From NCBI RefSeq assembly GCF_018500185.1, contig NZ_JAHBGI010000010.1, forward strand, positions 1-64,000: a DNA stretch of 64,000 nt. Reading direction: 5' to 3'. This document shows, one piece after another, positions 53,172 through 60,470 of this stretch. A model generated the notes under the pieces. It worked only from the letters and a program-made list of their open reading frames with translations. It ran no database searches and was not told the DNA's origin. Made by a program: the position numbers and the translations under genes. Origin of the DNA: Litoribacter ruber (GTDB taxonomy: Bacteria; Bacteroidota; Bacteroidia; Cytophagales; Cyclobacteriaceae). Each line of letters opens with the position of its first letter. The first letter of the stretch is position 1.

Positions 53172-55349
53172 TTAGTTGGCATGTTCAGAGATGAACTTGA
53201 TCCGGTAGACTCTTATCTCCTCCTCACCAAAATCCTCATCCTCTAGCTCTGCCAGGGCGTCTTTAATCTTGTCAGTCTCTGCAGACATAAAATATTCATG
53301 GAGGATGTCCTCTCGTTCCTCGTCCATGATGTTTTGAATGTAATAATTTATATTAAGCTTGGTTCCGCTATAGATGATCTGCTCGATTTCCTGTAGCAAC
53401 TCGCTCAAGCTGATGTTCAGATTGGATGCGATTTCGTCCAGATCGATCTTTCGGTCAATTTGCTGTATGATGGAAATCTTAACCTTTGACCGGGTACCGG
53501 ATGATTTTACGACCACATCTGATGCGGTAATAATTTCATTTTCTTCTACATACGTATTAATTAGCTTTAGGAAGGGGGCGCCAAACTTGGTTACTTTTCC
53601 CATTCCCACGCCATTGATCTGAGCCAACTCCTCCCGTGTGGTAGGGTAGAGGGTGGCCATTTCCTCCAAACTTGGATCCTGAAAGATCACATATGGAGGC
53701 AGGTTTTTAGTTTTGGCGACCTTTTTCCTTTCGGCCTTCAGCAGCTCAAATAGCTTTTCATCATAGGCCTTGTTGGAGTTATTGAGCTCCTCGGCCAGGT
53801 TGTCTTCGGCTATTTGGTCAAAATCATGGTCTTTGCTAAATACCAAGGAATAAGGGCTTTTGACAAACTCTTCGCTTTTGTCAGAAAGTTTGATTACCCC
53901 ATAATTCTCAATGTCTTTTTCCAAAAGCCCTATAATCATTGCTTGGCGAATAACGGTTTTCCAATGCTTTTCGTCATGATCCTTGCCCTTTCCATACACA
54001 GCCAGTTGGTCGTGATGGTAGCTTTCCATGTATTCATTGTTTTCCCCGCGGAGCACATTCACCACATGTTCCAGGCTGAAGCGCTGCTTGGTTTCTTTAA
54101 CCGCCTCGATTACCTGCAGTACGGACTCCATGGCCTCAAAGGTCTCCTTCGGCTTTTTGCAGTTGTCGCAGAATCCACAGTCTTTTTCAAAGCGCTCCCC
54201 AAAATAGTGAAGCAATACTTTCCTGCGACAAACGCTGCTTTCTGCATAGGCTGCCATTTCCTGCAGGAGAACTTTGGCATTCTCACGCTCATTTACAGGC
54301 TTGTCCTTGTTGAATTTTTCCAGCTTGATGATGTCATCATACCTGTAAAACATCATGCAATGGCCTTCCAATCCATCCCTGCCCGCACGTCCGGTTTCTT
54401 GGTAGTATCCCTCAAGGGATTTAGGCACGTCGTAATGCACCACATACCGCACGTCTGGCTTGTCAATACCCATTCCAAAAGCAATGGTAGCCACTATCAC
54501 GTCGATTTCTTCATTGAGGAAATCGTCCTGGGTTTTAATCCTCAGATTGGAATCAAGTCCTGCGTGGTAAGGTGCTGCATTGATGCCGTTTACCTTGAGG
54601 AGTTCGGCTACTTCCTCTACCTTTTTGCGGCTGAGGCAATAGATGATTCCCGATTTGTTCTTGTGGGACTTTACGTACTTGATAAGTTGCTTTTTGGTCT
54701 CGTTCTTCACCTTGGGCTTCACCTCATAGAAGAGGTTGGTCCTGTTGAATGAGGACTTGAAGAGGTCGGCCTCCTCCATCTGCAGGTTTTTCTGAATGTC
54801 CTGCTGCACTTTGGGTGTAGCAGTGGCCGTAAGGGCGATTACAGGTAGGTTGTCGCCTATTTGAGCAATGATGCTTTTGATCTTTCGGTATTCCGGACGG
54901 AAGTCATGTCCCCACTCCGAAATACAGTGCGCCTCATCAATGGCCACAAAGCTAAGCTTGGCCTGCTTCAAGAAATTGATGTTTTCCTCCTTGGTCAGGG
55001 ATTCAGGGGCTACATAGAGCAGCTTGGCCCGTCCGGCAAGAGTTTCTTTCTTGACTTTATTGATTTCGGATTTGCTGAGTGTTGAATTGAGAAAATAGGC
55101 GTCAATCCCAAAAGCATTGAGCTGATCCACCTGGTTTTTCATCAAGGCGATCAAAGGAGAAATCACAATCGCCGTCCCCTCTTTGATCACTGCCGGCAAC
55201 TGGTAACACAGGGATTTGCCCGCTCCTGTGGGCATGATCACAAATGTATTGTTGCCTGCCAATATATTATCTACTATCCCTTCTTGGTTACCTCTAAATT
55301 GGTTAAAACCGAAGATTTTCTTAAGATTCTCTTTTACTGTTTTATCCAC
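53172..55349 (-). CDS. recQ: ATP-dependent DNA helicase RecQ
   Basis: Helicase of 725 residues with start codon GTG at 55349. Motif 0 (FGFNQFRGNQEGIVD), Walker A MPTGAGKSLCYQLP, DEAH motif AIDEAHCISEWGHDFRPEY, motif III LTATATPKVQ, motif VI QETGRAGRDGLEG are intact. The zinc-binding cysteines (CRRKVLLHYF, CGFCDNCKKP) and a winged-helix RQC region follow, then an HRDC domain (about 525-605), with a further 110-residue tail. Acts in recombination and repair of stalled forks. purD follows 10 bp downstream. Confidence 0.96.
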   Translation of the reverse strand: MDKTVKENLKKIFGFNQFRGNQEGIVDNILAGNNTFVIMPTGAGKSLCYQLPAVIKEGTAIVISPLIALMKNQVDQLNAFGIDAYFLNSTLSKSEINKVKKETLAGRAKLLYVAPESLTKEENINFLKQAKLSFVAIDEAHCISEWGHDFRPEYRKIKSIIAQIGDNLPVIALTATATPKVQQDIQKNLQMEEADLFKSSFNRTNLFYEVKPKVKNETKKQLIKYVKSHKNKSGIIYCLSRKKVEEVAELLKVNGINAAPYHAGLDSNLRIKTQDDFLNEEIDVIVATIAFGMGIDKPDVRYVVHYDVPKSLEGYYQETGRAGRDGLEGHCMMFYRYDDIIKLEKFNKDKPVNERENAKVLLQEMAAYAESSVCRRKVLLHYFGERFEKDCGFCDNCKKPKETFEAMESVLQVIEAVKETKQRFSLEHVVNVLRGENNEYMESYHHDQLAVYGKGKDHDEKHWKTVIRQAMIIGLLEKDIENYGVIKLSDKSEEFVKSPYSLVFSKDHDFDQIAEDNLAEELNNSNKAYDEKLFELLKAERKKVAKTKNLPPYVIFQDPSLEEMATLYPTTREELAQINGVGMGKVTKFGAPFLKLINTYVEENEIITASDVVVKSSGTRSKVKISIIQQIDRKIDLDEIASNLNISLSELLQEIEQIIYSGTKLNINYYIQNIMDEEREDILHEYFMSAETDKIKDALAELEDEDFGEEEIRVYRIKFISEHAN

Positions 55350-55451
55350 GCCTCTTTCTTGTTTTTAATGATGTGTGCCTCACCCCTCATTAAACTTTAA
55401 AGGATTCTTTTTTTACCTTTGTGACAAATTTAACAATTAACCGCGGTAAAA

Positions 55452-56420
55452 TTGAAGTTAATAAAAAATATTAGAAACAGCGCTATAAAGGTGCTTCAAT
55501 CCGAGGCTGAAGCCCTACAGTCCATATCTGAACGTATCAATGGCGATTTTGAAGCCTGTGTGGAGGCCATTCTGGAGTCGAAGGGTAGGGTGGTGATCAC
55601 CGGGGTTGGAAAAAGTGCCATAGTCGCCCAGAAAATTGTGGCCACGCTCAACTCCACAGGCACCCCAGCCCTGTTTATGCATGCCGCGGATGCAATCCAT
55701 GGAGATTTGGGTATGATTCAACGGGAAGATTTCGTAATTTGTATTTCCAAGAGTGGAAATACACCCGAGATAAAGGTGTTGGTACCATTATTGAAGAGGC
55801 TTGGATCGAAATTGATAGCTTTAGTCAGCAATACGCAGAGTTATTTGGCCGAACATGCGGATTTTGTTTTGGATGCGACTATAAAAGAAGAGGCCTGCCC
55901 CAATAATCTTGCGCCTACCACAAGCACCACGGTCCATATGGCTCTTGGTGACGCACTTGCGGTTTGCCTGCTGGAAGCCAAAGGGTTTTCCAGCGAGGAT
56001 TTTGCCAAATACCATCCGGGAGGAGCGCTTGGCAAGCAACTTTATCTTACTGTGGCCGATGTGGTGCCCAAAAATACCATTCCGGTGGTAAGCCACGATT
56101 CGGCTTTGGCTGAGATCATTGTAGAGATCAGCGGCAAACGCTTAGGTGCCACTGCGGTGACGGGAGAAGAGGGACAACTGCTGGGGATTATCACCGATGG
56201 AGACCTGAGAAGGATGCTTCAAAACCACAGCGATATCACCAAGGTGAAAGCCCAGGATATTATGACTGCCAATCCAAAGACTATTGATGTACAGGAATAT
56301 GCTATTCGGGCTCTGAACCGAATGAAAGAATATAATATAACCCAATTAGTTGCCATGGATAATGGAAATATCGCAGGATTTATCCATATTCATGATTTAA
56401 TGAAAGAAGGAATTGTTTAA
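55452..56420 (+). CDS. KpsF/GutQ-type arabinose-5-phosphate isomerase
   Basis: SIS-domain sugar-phosphate isomerase of 322 residues, interconverting ribulose-5-P and arabinose-5-P for KDO synthesis. The start codon is TTG at 55452; no ATG fits. The SIS fold has GRVVITGVGKSAIVAQKIVATLNSTGTPALFMHAADAIHGD (split by conserved residues), ISKSGNTPEI, and AYHPGG-type KYHPGGALGKQL. Two CBS domains occupy about 205-320. The ManC gene follows after 9 bp, so the pair probably serves surface glycan precursors. Confidence 0.92.
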   Translation: MKLIKNIRNSAIKVLQSEAEALQSISERINGDFEACVEAILESKGRVVITGVGKSAIVAQKIVATLNSTGTPALFMHAADAIHGDLGMIQREDFVICISKSGNTPEIKVLVPLLKRLGSKLIALVSNTQSYLAEHADFVLDATIKEEACPNNLAPTTSTTVHMALGDALAVCLLEAKGFSSEDFAKYHPGGALGKQLYLTVADVVPKNTIPVVSHDSALAEIIVEISGKRLGATAVTGEEGQLLGIITDGDLRRMLQNHSDITKVKAQDIMTANPKTIDVQEYAIRALNRMKEYNITQLVAMDNGNIAGFIHIHDLMKEGIV

Positions 56421-56429
56421 TTTAATACT

Positions 56430-57503
56430 ATGAAGCAAAAACCCTATGTAGTGATTATGGCTGGAGGTATAGGCTCCAGGTTTTGGCCATATAGCAGAAA
56501 TAACCATCCAAAGCAATTTTTAGATATCCTTGGAACTGGGCGGACTCTGCTGCAGATGACTTTTGATAGGTTTGTTCAGATCTCCGATCCCGACCGTTTT
56601 TTTGTGGTTACTAATGATAGCTATTTTGACCTGGTAAAGGAACAGCTGCCAGAGATGCCGGAAGACCATATCCTCACCGAGCCTATGCGTAGAAATACGG
56701 CGGCTTGTATAGCTTTTGCCAGTTATAAAATCAAAAAACTAGATCCAGAAGCCAGAGTGGTGGTGACCCCTGCGGATCACCTCATCCTCAAGGATGAGAA
56801 ATTCCAACTCAGGGTAAATGATGCCCTCGATGCGGCTGATGAAAATGAACGCCTGGTTACTATCGGTATTAAGCCAAACCGACCTGAAACAGGCTATGGC
56901 TATATCCAATTTATGACGGATACCAATGGGGTAGCCAAAAAAGTTAAAACCTTTACGGAAAAACCCAACCTCAACCTGGCCAAAACCTTTGTGGAAAGCG
57001 GCGATTTTGTGTGGAACTCCGGGATGTTTGTTTGGAAAAACAGCAGTATCCTAAAGGCTTTCGAAAAATACATGCCGGAGCTCGCCGAAGTGTTTGAGGA
57101 AGGGGAAGGATTCTTTTATACCGACCAGGAGCAGGAGTTCATCAAAAGGGCTTACAGTCTAGTGAAAAACATTTCCATAGATTACGGGGTAATGGAGAAA
57201 TCCGAAAATGTATTTGTAGTGTTGGGGGATTTCGGCTGGTCTGACCTTGGTTCCTGGATGAGCCTTCACGAACTTCAGCCTCATGATGATAAAAACAACG
57301 TGGTGGAAGGTAATGCCTTGCTCTATGATACAAGTAACAGCTTTGTAAAAGTGAACAGCGACAAACTCGTTGTCGTACAAGGCTTAGACAATTACCTAAT
57401 CACCGAAGCCGATAACGTGTTGCTAATCTGCAAACTTGATGCTGAGAAGAAGTTCAGAGAGTTTGTAAGTGATGCTAAGAGTAGGGGAGAGGAGTTTGTT
57501 TAA
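56430..57503 (+). CDS. manC: mannose-1-phosphate guanylyltransferase
   Basis: Forms GDP-mannose from mannose-1-P and GTP. The protein of 357 residues carries the nucleotidyltransferase motif MAGGIGSRFWPYSRNNHPKQ, EPMRRNTAACIAFA, VTPADHLI, KPNRPETGYGYIQF, FTEKPNLNLA, WNSGMFVWK, and DFGWSDLGSW. There is no phosphomannose-isomerase domain at the end, so it is the single-domain form. GDP-mannose could feed Gmd (30231-31382) and the EPS glycosyltransferases although the locus is about 25 kb away. A hairpin terminator follows. Confidence 0.95.
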   Translation: MKQKPYVVIMAGGIGSRFWPYSRNNHPKQFLDILGTGRTLLQMTFDRFVQISDPDRFFVVTNDSYFDLVKEQLPEMPEDHILTEPMRRNTAACIAFASYKIKKLDPEARVVVTPADHLILKDEKFQLRVNDALDAADENERLVTIGIKPNRPETGYGYIQFMTDTNGVAKKVKTFTEKPNLNLAKTFVESGDFVWNSGMFVWKNSSILKAFEKYMPELAEVFEEGEGFFYTDQEQEFIKRAYSLVKNISIDYGVMEKSENVFVVLGDFGWSDLGSWMSLHELQPHDDKNNVVEGNALLYDTSNSFVKVNSDKLVVVQGLDNYLITEADNVLLICKLDAEKKFREFVSDAKSRGEEFV

Positions 57504-57516
57504 ATAAAAAAGTTTT

Positions 57517-57585
57517 AAACCGCTGAGGCGCAGAGAATCAGAGAAAATTTATCTCTGAGACCTCTGCGCCTCAGCGGTTTTTTTT
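57517..57585. terminator. long bidirectional hairpin terminator of the dispersed repeat family
   Basis: Arms aaaccgctgaggcgcagag (57517-57535) and ctctgcgcctcagcggttt (57562-57580) pair over 19 perfect bp. The loop itself contains tcagaga/tctctga. T-runs follow on the plus strand. It lies between the convergent manC and rlmB stops, so it probably ends both transcripts. The arm text belongs to the ctgaggcgcagag family of genomic hairpins. Confidence 0.85.
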
Positions 57586-57597
57586 AATTTTTGGCTA

Positions 57598-58377
57598 TTA
57601 CTTAGCCTTCCTCTGCCTTACAGCTTCGTAGATCAACACACCAGAAGCGACAGATACGTTTAAGCTCTCAATGTTGCCAGTCATAGGGATGGCGACAAAT
57701 TCGTCGCTGATGCCCATCAGTTCGTTGCTAATTCCATCTTCCTCAGAACCCATAATCAGGCAAGTCGGACCGGAGTAGTCGGCGGCATACATGTCACGCT
57801 CGGTCTTTTCAGTACAACTGATGACTGTAAGGCCCATTTTTTTCAAATCTTTGACCGTGTAGTAGAGATTTTTTACACGACAGATCGGTAGGAAATTCAG
57901 CGCACCGGCGGATGTTTTTACCGCATCGGAATTGATCTGTGCGCTGCCTTTTTCAGGGATGATGATGGCGTGCACCCCGGCACACTCCGCCGTACGGGCA
58001 ATAGCGCCAAAGTTTCTCACGTCCGTAATCCTATCCAAAACTAGAATCAGTGGAGAAACCCCTTTGGAAAAGCAGGTTTCGATCACATTGTCGAGTGAGG
58101 CATACTGGATCGCCGATACATGTGCGACCACTCCTTGGTGGTTTTTGCGCGTGATGCGGTTTAATTTTGCCTCTGGAACCCTTACTACAGGGATTCTTTC
58201 TGCTTTGGCCAAAGCCAGCAGTTCCTTAGTCAAATCGTTGTTTTGGTCCTTGTTGACAAGGATTTTGTCTATATCCTTTTGGGCATTGATGGCCTCGATG
58301 ACGGCTCTAGTACCGAAAAGGAAGTCCTTTTCGTGTTCGCCTTTATTTATTAGAAAGCTATCTTTCCGCTTCTCCAT
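57598..58377 (-). CDS. rlmB: 23S rRNA (guanosine-2'-O-)-methyltransferase RlmB (TrmH/SpoU family)
   Basis: SPOUT methyltransferase of 259 residues. An N-terminal L30e-like substrate-binding domain (FLFGTRAVIEAINA, KILVNKDQNN) precedes the trefoil-knot core: LDRITDVRNFGAIARTAECA, LIMGSEEDGIS, and IPMTGNIESLNVSVASGVLI. It probably methylates G2251 of 23S rRNA. Motif integrity is complete. Its first 28 bp overlap the end of the upstream GWxTD gene, so the two are coupled on the minus strand. Confidence 0.93.
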   Translation of the reverse strand: MEKRKDSFLINKGEHEKDFLFGTRAVIEAINAQKDIDKILVNKDQNNDLTKELLALAKAERIPVVRVPEAKLNRITRKNHQGVVAHVSAIQYASLDNVIETCFSKGVSPLILVLDRITDVRNFGAIARTAECAGVHAIIIPEKGSAQINSDAVKTSAGALNFLPICRVKNLYYTVKDLKKMGLTVISCTEKTERDMYAADYSGPTCLIMGSEEDGISNELMGISDEFVAIPMTGNIESLNVSVASGVLIYEAVRQRKAK

Positions 58378-59597
58378 AGGGTGATTCGTTTAAACCATTC
58401 AGGCTGGTAGGCTCTGGAACGGTTCAGTTGGTAATAATTTGGAGTCAATACATTTTTGACCCGCGCAAAGGTAAAGTTTATTTTTGAATTTGAGTCCACG
58501 CCTCCATAAACCCACACTTCTCTATCCACATTGAAATAAACCTCTTCTGGGGGACCCATTACTACATAGATCATCCCCCGGTCGGTTTTCCAGCCTTCAC
58601 GGAAGTCGGTAAAAAGGATGTTGGCAAATTCCACCTGGCGGAAATATTCCCGGATCAAGGTTTTGGAAATATCCTCACTCTTGGTCATGTTGATCCAATA
58701 TTCGTCCAAAGCCCGCTTCTTATCCTCGGCTTCCAAAAGCTTCTCATGCTCCCGACGGGTTGAGATATAAACCACCATCTGCACCATTTCATCCCAGTCT
58801 GCCACTTTTGGAAAAGTTTCATTTACCGTTTTGACAAGCACTCCGGCCGGGGCCGTGGTGTCAGACTGTATAAAATAATAGCCAGTTTGGTCAAAGGTTT
58901 TGGGGACATTTTGTAGAAAAGGTTCCTCTTCGATCACATCCACTTCTTTCTGTACCGGCGCAGGTTTGGTTTCCATTGGAGGCACAGGCACGTTGAATTC
59001 CTGGGGGTAATAGAAGCTGAAAAGATTTACCCCCTGGTTGGATTTAAATAGAAGGGCTTGTCCGCGGATAAGAAAGTTTTGATCAAATGGAATGTTGTTG
59101 CTGAAATAAGCACCCAATGAGGGGGTCTCAAAAATGTAAGGGCTGCGCAAGTCAGCATGGTAAATGTACTCATCTCCCTGCCTGGTATCTTTGGCCCAAA
59201 GGACCACATAAGCCTCATTTTGGTCAGCAGGCACCTCTATGTTTTCTTCAAAGTAAAAGTGCCTGTCCGTATCGTAGCGCAATTTATCCTCCGTCAGCGG
59301 GATGATTTTTTCATCGGTGATCTCTTCGGTGAAGCTGTTGACCACGGCATAGGAAAACAGGTAATCCCCAAATTCAATGTTGTCTTCAATTTTTTCAATA
59401 GGCATTTGCACCGAAAAGCTGTTTTCAGCCTTTTTGATGGGAATAATTTTCAAATCTATTCTGGAATAGCGTGAATAGCGAAGCGATTGATTAAGATTTT
59501 GAAGGGTGGCCTGTGCAAAAGCAAATTGTGGAACGGACCAGATTACCAATAAAAGTAAAAGGGTTTGGATTGATTTTTGCAATTTTTGAAACTTCAT
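58350..59597 (-). CDS. GWxTD domain-containing exported protein
   Basis: Secreted or periplasmic protein of 415 residues with signal peptide (LQKSIQTLLLLLVIWSVPQFAFA). The C-terminal domain contains FANILFTDFREGWKTDRGMIY, i.e. the GWxTD motif, followed by VVMGPPEEVYFNVDREVWVYGG. Proteins of this family are found in Bacteroidota and other phyla; the molecular function is not established. It overlaps rlmB by 28 bp. The middle region is beta-rich with a proline-rich linker (PVPPMETKPAPVQKE). Confidence 0.9.
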   Translation of the reverse strand: MKFQKLQKSIQTLLLLLVIWSVPQFAFAQATLQNLNQSLRYSRYSRIDLKIIPIKKAENSFSVQMPIEKIEDNIEFGDYLFSYAVVNSFTEEITDEKIIPLTEDKLRYDTDRHFYFEENIEVPADQNEAYVVLWAKDTRQGDEYIYHADLRSPYIFETPSLGAYFSNNIPFDQNFLIRGQALLFKSNQGVNLFSFYYPQEFNVPVPPMETKPAPVQKEVDVIEEEPFLQNVPKTFDQTGYYFIQSDTTAPAGVLVKTVNETFPKVADWDEMVQMVVYISTRREHEKLLEAEDKKRALDEYWINMTKSEDISKTLIREYFRQVEFANILFTDFREGWKTDRGMIYVVMGPPEEVYFNVDREVWVYGGVDSNSKINFTFARVKNVLTPNYYQLNRSRAYQPEWFKRITLWRSGKIAF

Positions 59598-59646
59598 ATG
59601 TTATGAAAAATTAACCGTATTTTTGTTGAAATTAATAAAATTTTCT

Positions 59647-60426
59647 ATGGCTACCTATACAACGGAAATTACTTCAGATAAGTTGGTAAGTGACAACCCC
59701 ATTCACCAACGCCTGTTGAAAGCATATATGGCAGCCATCCCTCACGTAAAAGGTGATTTATTGGAAGTTGGCTGTGGAGAAGGCAGGGGGGTGGACGCAC
59801 TTATTGACCAGGTAAAAAGCTTTCATGCTATTGACAAAAACGAGGAAATCATCGAGAAGCTGAAGGGGAAATACCCTAAAGGCAAATTTGAGGTGATGAA
59901 TATCCCTCCGTTTGAAACTGTCGAAAGCAACAAATATGACTTTGTGGTCAGCTTTCAGGTAATTGAGCATATCAAAGACGATAAACTTTTTCTAAAGGAA
60001 ATCTACCGGGTGCTAAAGCCCGGGGGATATGCCATTATTTCTACTCCCAACATCCGGCACTCACTCACCAGGAACCCTTGGCACGAAAGAGAGTATACTC
60101 CAAACCAGCTGACCGACCTATGCGATGGGATTTTTGACCACGTGGAGGCCAAAGGGATCGGCGGCAACGATAAAGTTTGGGAATACCATGAGGCAAACCG
60201 CGAATCGGTTAAGAAAATCACCAGGTTTGATGTCTTTGACTTGCAGCATAGATTGCCGGCAAAATGGTTGAGGAAGCCTTACGAGGTGCTGAATAGACTC
60301 AACCGCAACAAGCTCCACAAACAGCAAAGTGATGCTGTGGAGGGAATCACCTACAAGGACTATATAGAAGTAGACAACCCCGAACAGGCACTGGACCTCT
60401 TTTATTTCTTACATAAGAAACCATAA
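59647..60426 (+). CDS. class I SAM-dependent methyltransferase
   Basis: Small-molecule or lipid-type methyltransferase of 259 residues. I start at the ATG at 59647 (MATYTTEITSDKL); a TTG at 59623 is possible. Motif I is LLEVGCGEGRGVDAL, motif II acid in HAIDKNEE, motif IV-like FVVSFQVIEHIKDDKLF and the post-motif RVLKPGGYAIISTPN, matching the UbiE/type 11 methyltransferase group. The substrate is unknown. The gene is divergent from the GWxTD gene and convergent with the DUF2723 gene. Confidence 0.9.
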   Translation: MATYTTEITSDKLVSDNPIHQRLLKAYMAAIPHVKGDLLEVGCGEGRGVDALIDQVKSFHAIDKNEEIIEKLKGKYPKGKFEVMNIPPFETVESNKYDFVVSFQVIEHIKDDKLFLKEIYRVLKPGGYAIISTPNIRHSLTRNPWHEREYTPNQLTDLCDGIFDHVEAKGIGGNDKVWEYHEANRESVKKITRFDVFDLQHRLPAKWLRKPYEVLNRLNRNKLHKQQSDAVEGITYKDYIEVDNPEQALDLFYFLHKKP

Positions 60427-60433
60427 TAAAAAA

Positions 60434-60466
60434 GCCGTTCCGCTTAGATTGCGGAACGGCTTTTTT
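60434..60466. terminator. bidirectional intrinsic terminator
   Basis: Arms gccgttccgc (60434-60443) and gcggaacggc (60451-60460) with a 7-nt loop, followed by six T residues on the plus strand and flanked by A-rich sequence that serves as T-run on the minus strand. It separates two convergent stops. Confidence 0.95.
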
Positions 60467-60470
60467 CGTG

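Noticed and set aside
53814-54752. 312-residue plus-strand open frame
   Set aside because: It is antisense to the recQ coding sequence, which has complete helicase motifs.
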